Shown: positions 8,918-17,200, counted from the stretch's first letter. The stretch is 64,000 bases of DNA from Allosphingosinicella deserti (GCF_003012735.1 NZ_PXYI01000002.1:744001-808000); one strand, 5' to 3'. The notes: generated from the sequence alone by a model not told the origin. Program-made: numbers and translations.

Positions 8918-8939
8918 GGCGGGGGCCGAAGCCCCCGCC
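8918..8939 (-). terminator. Strong hairpin terminator
   Basis: GGCGGGGGC / GCCCCCGCC, a perfect 9-bp GC stem with a CGAA tetraloop, 9 bp past the stop codon of the minus-strand gene at 8948. It separates the int operon from the upstream minus-strand genes. Confidence 0.8.
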
Positions 8940-8947
8940 CTAGATCG

Positions 8948-9247
8948 TCAGATCGCTTTTATGCTCTCGTGTGCCACGCCCAGCAGCCGGCTGATGCCTT
9001 CGAACGCCCTTTGCTGGTCGCTCGAATGTAGGGATGAGAAACCCGGGCCATCCGCTGCCTCGTAGCAAACCTGAAGGAGGGCTATGGCTTCTAGAACAGC
9101 CGCTTCCGCCGTGTCGGCGTGTTCCTGTTCCGGAGCGCTACCGCGTTTCCTCGCCGCCTCTGAGGAGTGGTCGTCGGCCGAGTAGACACGGCTTTGAAGC
9201 GGCCGGATCTGCTCGGGAGAGACGCTGAAGATCGGAGACTCGGTCAC
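8948..9247 (-). CDS. Hypothetical phage-element protein
   Basis: 99-aa acidic, soluble protein with no recognised domain. It overlaps the next gene upstream by 4 bp (ATGA-type), so the three genes 9857-8948 form an operon ending at the hairpin at 8918-8939. Function unknown. Confidence 0.55.
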   Translation of the reverse strand: MTESPIFSVSPEQIRPLQSRVYSADDHSSEAARKRGSAPEQEHADTAEAAVLEAIALLQVCYEAADGPGFSSLHSSDQQRAFEGISRLLGVAHESIKAI

Positions 9248-9450
9248 GACGTCGCCTCCATCTGGTCCACGTGCCTTGCCGCCGTGGCGATCAAGCGAGC
9301 CAGCCCGTTGAAGGAGCGCATCAGCGTTGTTTTGTTCTGCAGCTCGCCCCCCGCTGCTGCGATGCTCAAGGCCTCGGCCAAGCCCTCAGCCTCAGCCAGT
9401 ATCGTTGCGGCTTCATCGGCATGGTGTTGCCGGTCGGTGTTGGCGGCCAT
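9244..9450 (-). CDS. Hypothetical small helical protein
   Basis: 68-aa Ala-rich, probably all-helical protein (EAATILAEAEGLAEALSIAA). It starts at base 9450, the last base of the preceding gene, and overlaps the following gene by 4 bp. Function unknown. Confidence 0.55.
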   Translation of the reverse strand: MAANTDRQHHADEAATILAEAEGLAEALSIAAAGGELQNKTTLMRSFNGLARLIATAARHVDQMEATS

Positions 9451-9857
9451 CAGAACGCCTCCTCACGCTCGCCCTGGTCATCGACGTTGCCGCCGGAAGG
9501 ATCATCGTCCTCGGCGTCGTCGGGGTCACCCGGGCCATCATCAACGCCAACTGCGTAGTGGCTGTAGACTTGGTACTGGCAGCCGACGTCGTCGCCAGCT
9601 TCGCAGCAGTCTGGATCCGAGACCTCGCACCCGGCACCGCGGGTCCAATACGGGTCATGCTTGACGAAGCTGTCCTCGAGGACGGGTTCCTCAAGGTCGG
9701 GGTCGCCGTCCAGGGTGTCGAGCTCGTCGATCGCGCGCTGGATCACTCGTTCAACGATTTTGCGAGGAGCGTGCGGGACGCCGAGCATGAATGCCAGGGT
9801 CGGGGGTAGCGTTAGTTGGTTGTTTAGATGGTCGGCGGTATAGGCACGCGTAGCCAT
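9450..9857 (-). CDS. Hypothetical protein with acidic C-terminus
   Basis: 135-aa product from the ATG at 9857, which has an AAGGAGA site 5 bp upstream; an in-frame start at 9905 lacks a good RBS. The first half is ordinary (LNNQLTLPPTLAFMLGVPHAPRKIVERVI), while the last 50 residues are extremely acidic (DPDDAEDDDPSG) and include several Cys. DNA-mimicking or metal-binding roles are possible but unproven. Confidence 0.55.
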   Translation of the reverse strand: MATRAYTADHLNNQLTLPPTLAFMLGVPHAPRKIVERVIQRAIDELDTLDGDPDLEEPVLEDSFVKHDPYWTRGAGCEVSDPDCCEAGDDVGCQYQVYSHYAVGVDDGPGDPDDAEDDDPSGGNVDDQGEREEAF

Positions 9858-9925
9858 GATCGTCTCCTTACGGACGCTGTGGTCAGAGCCGGGTGGAAGG
9901 GCCAACTTCCCCTCGGCTCGTATCT

Positions 9926-9935
9926 CTGTTAACAG
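9926..9935. promoter_or_regulatory. Palindrome between divergent genes
   Basis: CTGTTAACAG, a perfect 10-bp palindrome in the 85-bp divergent region between the genes starting at 9857 (minus) and 9943 (plus). The plus-strand neighbour encodes a small predicted DNA-binding protein, making autoregulation plausible. Confidence 0.4.
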
Positions 9936-9942
9936 GGTTTCT

Positions 9943-10134
9943 ATGACTGGTCAAGAAACCGTGATAACAAGGAAGCGCCGCGGCCCATCGCCCACCGGGC
10001 GCGGAGTGCTCGTGGGTGTGCGACTGCATGCTGAGCAGCTTGCCGCAGTAGATGCTTGGTGTGCGAGCCAGGAAGACAGCCCTACACGTCCCGAAGCTAT
10101 CCGGCGGTTGATCGAGAAGGGGTTGAGGGCTTGA
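9943..10134 (+). CDS. Small ribbon-helix-helix-like DNA-binding protein
   Basis: 63-aa protein: a basic N-terminus (ITRKRRGPSPTGRG), then VLVGVRLHAEQLAAVDAWCA and TRPEAIRRLIEKGL. A short beta strand followed by two helices ending in R-x-E-A-I-R-R-L is the CopG/Arc-type pattern. The ATG at 9943 is chosen because the palindrome and promoter region lie just upstream. Likely a regulator of the element. Confidence 0.65.
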   Translation: MTGQETVITRKRRGPSPTGRGVLVGVRLHAEQLAAVDAWCASQEDSPTRPEAIRRLIEKGLRA

Positions 10135-10376
10135 GCCAGTCGCATGAGGGTCTCACCCCCGCTGACCTAGGAAAGGTCGTTTCTCTGGTGATCCTTGAGG
10201 TCGTGGCGGCGATATCTCCTACCCCAGCTATCGCCGACGAGAAGCTCGAGACAATCGCCAATCGCCTGATTTCAGCTTCTGAGCAGATGGTCTCGGGGGG
10301 CTCGAAGGAGGCGCTGCGCTGTGTCGCCGAGATGCTTATTCAATCGGATGCCGGCAATCGGTACGAGCATCCGTAG
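10131..10376 (+). CDS. Hypothetical protein coupled to the RHH gene
   Basis: 81-aa protein starting at TTG 10131 that overlaps the upstream stop (TTGA), suggesting translational coupling. Helical, with no recognised motif. Function unknown. Confidence 0.5.
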   Translation: MSQSHEGLTPADLGKVVSLVILEVVAAISPTPAIADEKLETIANRLISASEQMVSGGSKEALRCVAEMLIQSDAGNRYEHP

Positions 10377-10483
10377 CCTACACATCTTTGGCGATGAGGT
10401 ACCGGACAGCGCGTGGCAACGCGATTCACACTTGACTGGACGCTACATTCGTGAGCTATCGGGCGCAGACAGATTCTGAATGC

Positions 10484-10501
10484 GTTGTCAACGTTGACAA
10501 C
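10484..10501. promoter_or_regulatory. 18-bp perfect palindrome, likely repressor operator
   Basis: GTTGTCAACGTTGACAAC is perfectly self-complementary. The half-site TTGTCAA recurs at about 10630 (CTTGTCAAGG) and 10671 (ATTGTCAACC), all within the 322-bp non-coding stretch 10377-10698, which otherwise holds no gene. This is the pattern of a phage-type control region with multiple operators. Confidence 0.6.
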
Positions 10502-10650
10502 CGCGGATTTCAACGGCTCGTCGCATTTACGGGGATAAAACCATCCCCAGCCCGTTGCGTTGGCTTATTATCGCCTATATAGCCCCCATATACTCCTCAT
10601 ATGGAATGCACGGGAACGAACTTTACGGCTTGTCAAGGGTTCTCATGCTA

Positions 10651-10667
10651 GCCGGAGAATCTCCGGC
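10651..10667. promoter_or_regulatory. Inverted repeat between TTGTCAA half-sites
   Basis: GCCGGAGA-A-TCTCCGGC, 8-bp arms around a single base, flanked on each side by a TTGTCAA half-site. It lies 31 bp upstream of the GTG start at 10699. Could be an operator or an attenuator hairpin. Confidence 0.45.
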
Positions 10668-10698
10668 CGATTGTCAACCACGAGGAGGAGGGAGCATA

Positions 10699-10887
10699 GT
10701 GTCGACGATGATAGAGCGCGCAGCCGATTTGCTGTTTCCAGAATCTGGACGGCAGACGCTGAATATCAAGTTTTTTTGCGGAGGCGATGATAACGTCACT
10801 GCACTGCAGCTTGCTGAGCAGGTCGTCCGAGCCGAAACCCAGATTCGCGGAGGGTCCGCACGCCTCGTCGAGCGGATCGACTCCTAA
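10699..10887 (+). CDS. Hypothetical small protein
   Basis: 62-aa protein; the GTG at 10699 is preceded by GGAGGAGGGAGC. Sequence includes LLFPESGRQTLNIKFFCGGDDNVTALQLAEQVV. No recognised domain. It is the first gene behind the operator-rich region, so possibly controlled from it. Confidence 0.5.
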   Translation: MSTMIERAADLLFPESGRQTLNIKFFCGGDDNVTALQLAEQVVRAETQIRGGSARLVERIDS

Positions 10888-10965
10888 CACTCAAACGCAT
10901 TCTCATTGACGTGAGAGCGCACGCAGTGATAGCCGGCAACCTTTGATCCTTAGGTTGTCGGCTTC

Positions 10966-11559
10966 ATGCGTTTCAAAGACCTGTATAAAATCGTAGATGC
11001 CGTTGAAGCGCCCCCAGTCCTTTTCGACGAACTGGTGACCCATGTGCGGAACCACCATCTCGGCGTGGGGACGGTAAAGGTCTATGCCGTAAAGGGCCTG
11101 TCTCCAAACCACCAGGCTCACTTCCGGCTGATCGATTGCGATCGAACCAGTTCCTATGACGAGGAGTTTCGCGACGTTGAAATAACGTACTGCGAATCCT
11201 TGGACGCGCATCCGCGCGAGCGACGCTACGCTCTCACCAAGGAACTTATGCACGTCTTCGATACCCGCGAGCAACTCGTGGACAGTCGGGACAAGTTTAT
11301 CAAGCTTCTCAAGGAAATCCAGAATAAGCCTATGCCGGCGCATGCGAGCCCCGCTTTCAATGCAGAACTCGACACACGATGGATGGCTGCAATAATCCTA
11401 TGCCCAAAACGATTTCGCGACCAACACGTCGAGGAATACCGGAAGGATGTTCTGCAAGATTTTGACATCGCAGAGCTATTCCGTATTCCTGAGTGGGTCG
11501 TGCCTTTCGTGATGGATGATTACTATGAAGAGGCGTTCGACTTATTGATCAACCAGTGA
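10966..11559 (+). CDS. ImmA/IrrE-like protein with altered metal motif
   Basis: 197-aa protein. The segment YDEEFRDVEITYCESLD followed by RRYALTKELMHVFDT has the layout of the ImmA/IrrE metallopeptidase core, in which an H-E-x-x-H helix follows a strand, but the first His is Lys (K-E-L-M-H). The later helix (RWMAAIILCPKRFRDQHVEEY) matches the part of the family that follows. ImmA-type proteases cleave phage/ICE repressors; the loss of the first metal ligand would argue against proteolysis here. Assignment is moderate. Confidence 0.5.
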   Translation: MRFKDLYKIVDAVEAPPVLFDELVTHVRNHHLGVGTVKVYAVKGLSPNHQAHFRLIDCDRTSSYDEEFRDVEITYCESLDAHPRERRYALTKELMHVFDTREQLVDSRDKFIKLLKEIQNKPMPAHASPAFNAELDTRWMAAIILCPKRFRDQHVEEYRKDVLQDFDIAELFRIPEWVVPFVMDDYYEEAFDLLINQ

Positions 11560-11683
11560 GGGGCTCGGGCGAACTTGGGAGGGGCTAGAGAAGTTTCCCT
11601 AGCGCCTTCTAAGATTGTGCTTTCGCGCTGCGGCTTAGCGATGAGGGAAAGCGGCTCCCGAGGAGCTGCGCTCGCGCGCTTGG

Positions 11684-11917
11684 TCAATTTTTCATCGCTC
11701 CCCAGTCCATGTTCGGCCGCAGATCGGGCGCCGTGATCGTGAGTCCCGCGAAACGGCCGGCAAGGATGTCGGCGGCATGAACCAAAGCCCTCTCCCTGGT
11801 TTCGGGTTTGCCGGACAGGTCGCGGATGATAGCCTTGGGGAGGCTCTGAACAGCTCGCAAGCAGTGGAAGCGAACGTCTGATTCGGTGAGGACTGGCATT
11901 GCTGTAGCCTGGAACAT
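11684..11917 (-). CDS. Possible small hypothetical protein
   Basis: 77-aa frame (FHCLRAVQSLPKAIIRDLSG near the N-terminus). It is on the strand opposite to its neighbours and has no overlap partner; an overlapping alternative frame is also open. Retained only because the 11560-11960 interval is otherwise empty and the composition is protein-like. Confidence 0.3.
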   Translation of the reverse strand: MFQATAMPVLTESDVRFHCLRAVQSLPKAIIRDLSGKPETRERALVHAADILAGRFAGLTITAPDLRPNMDWGAMKN

Positions 11918-11965
11918 CGTGGCAACATTCAGTCAATGATTCGATTGCCGGAGGTTTGAATAGCG

Positions 11966-12157
11966 ATACCGGAATGGGAGCTTTGGGCCTGCGCCAACGA
12001 GATGATCCGCCAGCATCGAGATGATGCAAAGATCGTCGCCGGCCAGCGCGCGGACGAGTTGCTAATGAAGGGCGACATCGAAGGCGCGAGCACCTGGCAG
12101 GCCATCATCCGGCGGATCGAGCAGCTGACACGCGCGCCCGGGGCGTCGCTCCAATGA
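11966..12157 (+). CDS. DUF6961-like small protein, start codon apparently lost or non-standard
   Basis: The frame reads IPEWELWACANEMIRQHRDD followed by about 43 residues including GDIEGASTWQAIIRRIEQL. This resembles the short DUF6961-type proteins common in sphingomonad phages and islands, which begin M-x-P-E-W-E-L-W-A-C-A. Here the expected start is ATA (11966) with an in-frame stop just upstream (11957-11959). The first usable ATG is at 12002 and would drop the conserved N-terminus. The stop overlaps the following frame (ATGA). Confidence 0.5.
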   Translation: MPEWELWACANEMIRQHRDDAKIVAGQRADELLMKGDIEGASTWQAIIRRIEQLTRAPGASLQ

Positions 12158-12282
12158 TTACACGACCAGCTACGGAGATTTGTTCGCTATCAAGCATGCA
12201 GGCGACCCTTGACGCGCGGAAACTTGGCCGCTTAGCTAGAAGACAATGGCCTACGATTGGTCACAAGCTTGAGAGAAAAAGC

Positions 12283-12519
12283 ATGAGCTCGAACGAAGTA
12301 GAAATTCAGCTGGGGCAGCCGACGTACTCACCGCCTCGCGGGGCTTGGGTATACAATATAACCATCGCAATTCCAAGAATTGAACAGGACTATTCTATCG
12401 CCATTGCAGTGAAGGAAAGTGTTGCGGAGGCGCATCGGGAGAAGGTGGCTCTCGAACTGCTGAGTGAGATATGCCAAATGATTGCCGACCAGGCAGATCG
12501 TGATGCGGCCGCCCAATGA
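12283..12519 (+). CDS. Hypothetical protein
   Basis: 78-aa product from ATG 12283 (GAGAGAAAAAG upstream); an in-frame ATG at 12154 would add 43 unconvincing residues. Beta-rich first half (AWVYNITIAIPRIEQDYSIA), then a helix. Function unknown. Confidence 0.45.
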   Translation: MSSNEVEIQLGQPTYSPPRGAWVYNITIAIPRIEQDYSIAIAVKESVAEAHREKVALELLSEICQMIADQADRDAAAQ

Positions 12520-12603
12520 CGGGGCGCTAGCGTTGAGAACACTCATCCGAAGATTGGTCCGCTGGCACTGCATCGAGGGACGGCGAGGGAGCGAGGATTG
12601 AAG

Positions 12604-13218
12604 ATGTGCAATCGCTACCGCATGTCCGCAAAGCAGGAGGAGCTTGCTCTCCGCTTCGGAGTGGATCCGGCGCTCGTCATGCCGGAACCGGAAACGCTTC
12701 CCCCACCAGAGCTGTTCCCCGATCGCATCGGATGGATGGTGCGCGAGGAAGACGGCGAACGCATCCTCGATGTGGCAGCGTGGGGCTTCCCGACTAAGGT
12801 CCGCGGTGCCAGCGGCAAGATGTTGGACAAGAAGGTAACGAATGTCCGCAACCTTTCGAGCCCGTTCTGGCGATCGTCGCTCAAGGACCCTGCCAAGCGC
12901 TGCCTGGTGCCGGTGACGGACTTTTGCGAGTGGGAAGGCGAGAAAGGATCGAAGCTGGCGCGATGGTTCTCGGTGCCGTCGCGGCCGATTTTCTCCTTCG
13001 CCGGCGTGTGGCGGGAGACCGAAGCCGGCAAGGCGTTTGCGTTTCTCACCTGCGGCTACGAAGGCGATCCTGCAGCGCACATTGTCGGGCGAGTGCATCC
13101 CAAGGCTTGTCCCGTCATTCTGCATGAAGACGATGAAGAACGCTGGTTGCGTGGGGAGACCGATGATGTCTGCACGTTGGCATCGGCATTTCCCTCTCAG
13201 CTAATGTCAATCGCCTGA
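12604..13218 (+). CDS. SOS response-associated peptidase (SRAP / YedK / HMCES family)
   Basis: SRAP proteins crosslink through Cys2 to abasic sites in single-stranded DNA and shield them. The 204-aa product begins MCNRY, giving the obligatory Cys2 after Met removal, which fixes the start at 12604. Other family signatures: VTNVRNLSS (the Asn-x-Arg substrate loop), CLVPVTDFCEWEG with the active-site Glu, FSFAGVWRE and the His-bearing GRVHPKACPVIL. Phage and island copies are common; it may protect the element's replication intermediates. Confidence 0.88.
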   Translation: MCNRYRMSAKQEELALRFGVDPALVMPEPETLPPPELFPDRIGWMVREEDGERILDVAAWGFPTKVRGASGKMLDKKVTNVRNLSSPFWRSSLKDPAKRCLVPVTDFCEWEGEKGSKLARWFSVPSRPIFSFAGVWRETEAGKAFAFLTCGYEGDPAAHIVGRVHPKACPVILHEDDEERWLRGETDDVCTLASAFPSQLMSIA

Positions 13219-13221
13219 TCT

Positions 13222-13548
13222 ATGACGGAAACGGTCGTCGCGCGCGTTCGCAAGAAGGTAATCCGGGCGCAGCGCAACAAGCAGGGCACGCGCTTCACCC
13301 CGGAAGAGATGGACCTGCTCCTAGAGATTGGGCAGTATGAGCTCCTCGCCGCCCAAGAGGCAAAGGAGTTGAAGGAACTCGCGCGTCAGCGGCCGGAGGC
13401 TCGTGAGGCGCGCGAGGCCAGCGTACCAGCGAGAGAACGTGCGGATCGCGCCATGGTCGGACCCGCTCCGTCCACCCCCGAAGAAGCCCTCGAGCGCGCA
13501 CGCCGCTTAATCGCGAGCGGCAAGAAGCCTGCAAAGCGAAAGTCGTGA
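13222..13548 (+). CDS. Hypothetical charged helical protein
   Basis: 108-aa highly charged protein, probably one long helix (EAKELKELARQRPEAREAREA), starting 3 bp after the SRAP stop. It ends in a basic tail (GKKPAKRKS). Function unknown. Confidence 0.5.
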   Translation: MTETVVARVRKKVIRAQRNKQGTRFTPEEMDLLLEIGQYELLAAQEAKELKELARQRPEAREAREASVPARERADRAMVGPAPSTPEEALERARRLIASGKKPAKRKS

Positions 13549-14006
13549 GCCGTACCTACAATGCCTGGCCGGCCGCCATGCGGCGAGAAACCGCGGCGAG
13601 CTACCTCGATATGTCCGTTGCTGAATTCGAGCGAGGCGTGTTCCATGGGAAGATCCCGCAGCCGATCATGTTCGTCGAGCGGGAACGATGGAGCAAAGTC
13701 GCCTTGGATGAGGCCCTAGAGGGGAAGACCGGCCGCCATATGACCGATTGGCGCTCTGAGCAGCCGCTGTACAAATCCCAGCCGCAATTCAATCCAGCAT
13801 CCCCTGCGCGCGAGGCGGAACTCAACTCGGGTTATGCGTTCACACCGGCGTCGTTGGCTGAGCGATGGCAGTGCAGCGCCCAGTCGATACGTGCGATGAT
13901 CAAGAGAGGCGATCTCACCGCCCTCAGCTTTGGCAAGTCGCACCGGATCCGGCCGGAGGAGGTCGCACGGATCGAGTCCTGCGTAACGGAGCCGAGGAAA
14001 GAATGA
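13545..14006 (+). CDS. Two-domain excisionase-type HTH protein
   Basis: 153-aa protein starting at GTG 13545, overlapping the preceding stop (GTGA). Two putative DNA-binding units are visible: residues about 10-60 (AAMRRETAASYLDMSVAEFE) and about 95-150 (FTPASLAERWQCSAQSIRAMIKRGDLTALSFGKSHRIRPEEVARIE cut here for length). The second is a classic MerR/Xis-type helix-turn-helix domain. Likely a regulator or a second directionality factor. Confidence 0.7.
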   Translation: MSRTYNAWPAAMRRETAASYLDMSVAEFERGVFHGKIPQPIMFVERERWSKVALDEALEGKTGRHMTDWRSEQPLYKSQPQFNPASPAREAELNSGYAFTPASLAERWQCSAQSIRAMIKRGDLTALSFGKSHRIRPEEVARIESCVTEPRKE

Positions 14007-14218
14007 CCAAAGCCGTGCGCTTCACGCAAGCCGATCTCACGCGTGCGATCCGCGGTTGTGTCGCTGCCGGGTTGGACATTGTGAGCGTGGATATCCAGGC
14101 GGGTGGCGCCATCGTCGTGCATGCGTGCGGCAGTCTCCCGATCGAACCTGCCAACGATGGGATGCGATGTTTGAGAACCGCTAGCCTCCACTGCAACGAG
14201 GATACGTGCGTACGCTGA
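14003..14218 (+). CDS. Hypothetical small protein
   Basis: 71-aa product from ATG 14003, overlapping the previous gene by 4 bp. N-terminal half reads TQADLTRAIRGCVAAGLDIVSVDI, a motif seen in many small phage-element proteins of alphaproteobacteria. Function unknown. Confidence 0.55.
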   Translation: MTKAVRFTQADLTRAIRGCVAAGLDIVSVDIQAGGAIVVHACGSLPIEPANDGMRCLRTASLHCNEDTCVR

Positions 14219-14388
14219 TCGTTCCCGCCAGCAAGATCGATTTCGTCCAGTCCGCAGAGTGCGGGCAATGGGTGCTCGAACATTGCGCCCGTGGCGTGCA
14301 GGGGCGTGTCGGCTCCAACGGCGCCTATGCCCTCACGTTCGTTGATGATGACGAAGCCGATGCGTTCCAGGCTGAGTGGCTGGCCTGA
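14206..14388 (+). CDS. Hypothetical small protein
   Basis: 60-aa frame from GTG 14206 overlapping the upstream gene by 13 bp and ending just before the convergent minus-strand block. Contains a C-terminal acidic segment (FVDDDEADAFQAEW). Function unknown. Confidence 0.45.
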   Translation: MRTLIVPASKIDFVQSAECGQWVLEHCARGVQGRVGSNGAYALTFVDDDEADAFQAEWLA

Positions 14389-14419
14389 AGCCAGCATCGA
14401 TAGCCGCAAACACCCCAAG

Positions 14420-15031
14420 TTAGAACGGCTGCCAATGCCCATCACGATCGGAGAAAATACGATGCAGCTTGCGCTGCTGCCACGCAGGCAGCCGGGAGGT
14501 TCCCGCTGAAAGATTCCTCAGAGACAGGTAGGCCCACCAATGGTCGCAAAGTTCCTGGAATCTATTTGCCGCGAGTTCACCTACGGTTTCTCCCGCTTCT
14601 GCCTGCCGCAGCATGTACCCCGGAGGAGCATCTTCGTTCCCCTCGTGCCATTCGAGGCGCACTTCACCTCCAGGCCAACGCTCATCGTTATACCGGGCGT
14701 GTTTAGCGGTGTTGGCGATTGCTTCGCACATCGCCTGCTGAGGTATGTGATAATAGAGATCCGCCAAGAAGAGGTCGGCAGAGAATTTTTCTTTGCGCTT
14801 TCGAGCCTCAATTGCGAGGGAGTTCTCTACCCAGTTGCGGAGGCTTTGGGCGGCTATGCATACATTGATAGCCGCATACGCTAGAGGTTCCGGCTCGTCT
14901 GGGTACGCGATCTGAATTTCACGAAAGACTTCAGCGTCCCACGTGAGCTTAGTCCACATGCTCGCCACGTCACGTATGATGGCGGTGTGCAGAGTTGCGC
15001 GCTCAAGCGGGGGGGACGGTCTTCTTGCCAT
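14420..15031 (-). CDS. Hypothetical protein at the end of the structural operon
   Basis: 203-aa soluble protein from ATG 15031 (an upstream GTG/ATG is possible). Features a helical region with LADLYYHIPQQAMCEAIANTAKHARYNDERW and three Trp-rich turns. No homology recognised. It is the last gene of the minus-strand structural block and is convergent with the regulatory block, so it may be cargo or a helper-interaction gene. Confidence 0.55.
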   Translation of the reverse strand: MARRPSPPLERATLHTAIIRDVASMWTKLTWDAEVFREIQIAYPDEPEPLAYAAINVCIAAQSLRNWVENSLAIEARKRKEKFSADLFLADLYYHIPQQAMCEAIANTAKHARYNDERWPGGEVRLEWHEGNEDAPPGYMLRQAEAGETVGELAANRFQELCDHWWAYLSLRNLSAGTSRLPAWQQRKLHRIFSDRDGHWQPF

Positions 15032-15062
15032 GGCGCCGCTTACCATCAGTAGCACGCATGGC

Positions 15063-15407
15063 CTAACGGTAGCTTTCCTCCTGCTGCTCAAATGTGGTCG
15101 ACCTACCTCCGTCGACCACTCCGAAGATCGCCCGATTGCCTTGCTTGGCGTCATGTAGAGCTTGTGCATAACCAGCTAGGATCTCGTTGGGAGCAGTGTC
15201 GCCCTCGACGATTTTACCGCGGCACTCTCCGCTCGTGCGGGACGCAGCGTCCAGGAGAGAGGCTAACGTCTCGAAATCGGAGAGGCCGGCGCTGACGAGA
15301 GTTCCTGCAAAGATCGCCATCACAGCCTCATTGGCCACCATGAGTTCGTGAACTTGCCTGGTCAGATGGTCGTGCGCTTCCTGGGCGCTGATCGTTTCAT
15401 TCATCAC
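15063..15407 (-). CDS. Hypothetical protein next to tape measure
   Basis: 114-aa helical protein. Its ATG overlaps the stop of the tape measure gene by 4 bp. Possibly tail-related by position only. Confidence 0.5.
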   Translation of the reverse strand: MMNETISAQEAHDHLTRQVHELMVANEAVMAIFAGTLVSAGLSDFETLASLLDAASRTSGECRGKIVEGDTAPNEILAGYAQALHDAKQGNRAIFGVVDGGRSTTFEQQEESYR

Positions 15408-17200
15408 AGCCTCTGCCTTTGTTTTCTGTGGTTGGTAGTCTGGGAGAGTTCATACCCAATTGCCGCGCCGCGGAGGCTCGAGACGTCGCCGATCTGGTTC
15501 ATCTGAGCTAGAAGGTCTTGCGTCATCACCGCGCCGCGGAGATCGAAGTTGACCATCCGGCCCGAGCCTCCGCCGTTGGGCGACACGCTGACCCGCTCGC
15601 CACGCGACACCCGTGCCACCGGGCTGCCGTTCACGCTAAGCAGATTGCGATCGATGCCGCCCCGGCCGGCGATGCTAAAGGCGCCGCCGTTTGCCATGCC
15701 GGTGACGTTTGCCATCGCCGGAACCTTCGAACCTCCGAAGCCGCCGAATTGCCCGACAGCCCCCGCAACGCCTTCGATCGCGCCTAGCCAGTCCCCGCGC
15801 TTGATCGAGCCGACGATACCCTGCAGCGAACTCGCGATGTTCTGAGCCATGCCCGCGAAGGCCTCGGCGGTCTTCTTCGTCGCTGTCTCGGCTTGCCCGA
15901 CCATGTTGTCATCGAGCCGCGCCATGTGGTCGCCGATGCTCGTCACCATGTCAGGAATGTAGCTGTTCCGCACCACAACGTCGTCGAGCCACTTGAAGGC
16001 ATTTGCGACGGTGCGGATCTTCGACATGACGCTTTCCCAGACCGCGTTGAGCTTGTCGAGGATCCAAGTCTTCACGGTCGTGTAGAGGCCGACGATGATC
16101 GGCTTGATCGTGTCCCAGTTCTTCCACGCCAGGTAGACTGCGCCCACAGCCACCGCGAGCGCTGTAATGACGGCGCCAACCGGGTTCAGGGCAAGCACCA
16201 TCAGCGCTTTGCCCATTGAGAGGATCAACGGGATCAAGCTCGACACGATGGGGCCGAGTTTGAGGACAACCGGGAGTAGGGCGCTGAATGCCGTTACGAC
16301 CGGGCTCAGTGCCAAGAGGACGGGTCCGAGAGCTGCAGCGATGGCGCCCGCGCCGACGATGAACGTCTGAGTTGCCGGCGATAGCTCGTTGAACTTGATC
16401 AGGATGCCGGTGAAAGCTGTGATCAGCGGTGTGAGCGCCGGCAAGAGCTTGGTGCCGATCGTGATCTGCAGCTCTTCCCAAGCGGCCTGAGAGGCCTTCA
16501 CCTGGTTAGCCGTGCTGCCGGAGGTGCGGGCGACGTCGCCCTGAGCGTTTTTCGTCGCCTCGAGGATCAGCGCATAACGGGCCTGGATCTTCTCCTGCTC
16601 AGTCAGCGTGCCCCCGAGAGATCCGATACCAAGCTCGGCCGCCTTCGCATTCACCGCGGCCTCCGAGAGGAAGACGCCGAACTTGCGCAGCGGTTCGCTT
16701 TCGCCCGACAAGCCCGACTGCAGCGCAGCCAACGCATCTTCGCCGCTGGTGTTGTGGAAAGAGGCAAGGTCCTGCGCCAGCACTGTGAAGGTTTGCGACA
16801 TTTTCGCCGCCTCGGCGCGGGTCTTGCCCATCTGGTTGAAGTAGAGGCCGAACGTCTTCGCCCCTTCCTGCATCTCGCGTGTCGAGCGGCCAAGGGCGTT
16901 GCCCGTCGCCTCCGCCCACTTGTTCATCTCGCCGGCCATCTCGCCGAACGTCTGATCAAAGGCGGATTGCAGCTCGGCAGCGTCACTGGCGGCCGTGACA
17001 GCGCCTTTCCCAAACGCGAGCAAAGGGGCTGAGACCGCTAGCGAGAGGCCAGCGCCCGCTTTGGCCAGGTTCGCGCCGACGCTGCTCAGCTTCTTCTGAA
17101 GCCCCGCCATCTGGCGCTGCGCTTCCGTGGCGCCATTCCGAAACGCAGCTGTCTCCAGGCTCAAGTTAACGGCAAGGGAGCCGATTAGCGAGGTGGCCAT
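15404..17200 (-). CDS. Phage tail tape measure protein
   Basis: 598-aa protein. The N-terminus (LETAAFRNGATEAQRQMAGLQKKL) is the coiled-coil opening seen in tape measure proteins, followed by a TP901-type core with repeated Ala/Gly helices, and hydrophobic segments between about residues 270 and 370 (VLLALSPVVTAFSALLPVVL; ALNPVGAVITALAVAVGAVYLAW). The length would correspond to a short tail, and it is small for the family. It is odd in an element that lacks recognisable tail tube, sheath or baseplate genes. Confidence 0.85.
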   Translation of the reverse strand: MATSLIGSLAVNLSLETAAFRNGATEAQRQMAGLQKKLSSVGANLAKAGAGLSLAVSAPLLAFGKGAVTAASDAAELQSAFDQTFGEMAGEMNKWAEATGNALGRSTREMQEGAKTFGLYFNQMGKTRAEAAKMSQTFTVLAQDLASFHNTSGEDALAALQSGLSGESEPLRKFGVFLSEAAVNAKAAELGIGSLGGTLTEQEKIQARYALILEATKNAQGDVARTSGSTANQVKASQAAWEELQITIGTKLLPALTPLITAFTGILIKFNELSPATQTFIVGAGAIAAALGPVLLALSPVVTAFSALLPVVLKLGPIVSSLIPLILSMGKALMVLALNPVGAVITALAVAVGAVYLAWKNWDTIKPIIVGLYTTVKTWILDKLNAVWESVMSKIRTVANAFKWLDDVVVRNSYIPDMVTSIGDHMARLDDNMVGQAETATKKTAEAFAGMAQNIASSLQGIVGSIKRGDWLGAIEGVAGAVGQFGGFGGSKVPAMANVTGMANGGAFSIAGRGGIDRNLLSVNGSPVARVSRGERVSVSPNGGGSGRMVNFDLRGAVMTQDLLAQMNQIGDVSSLRGAAIGYELSQTTNHRKQRQRL

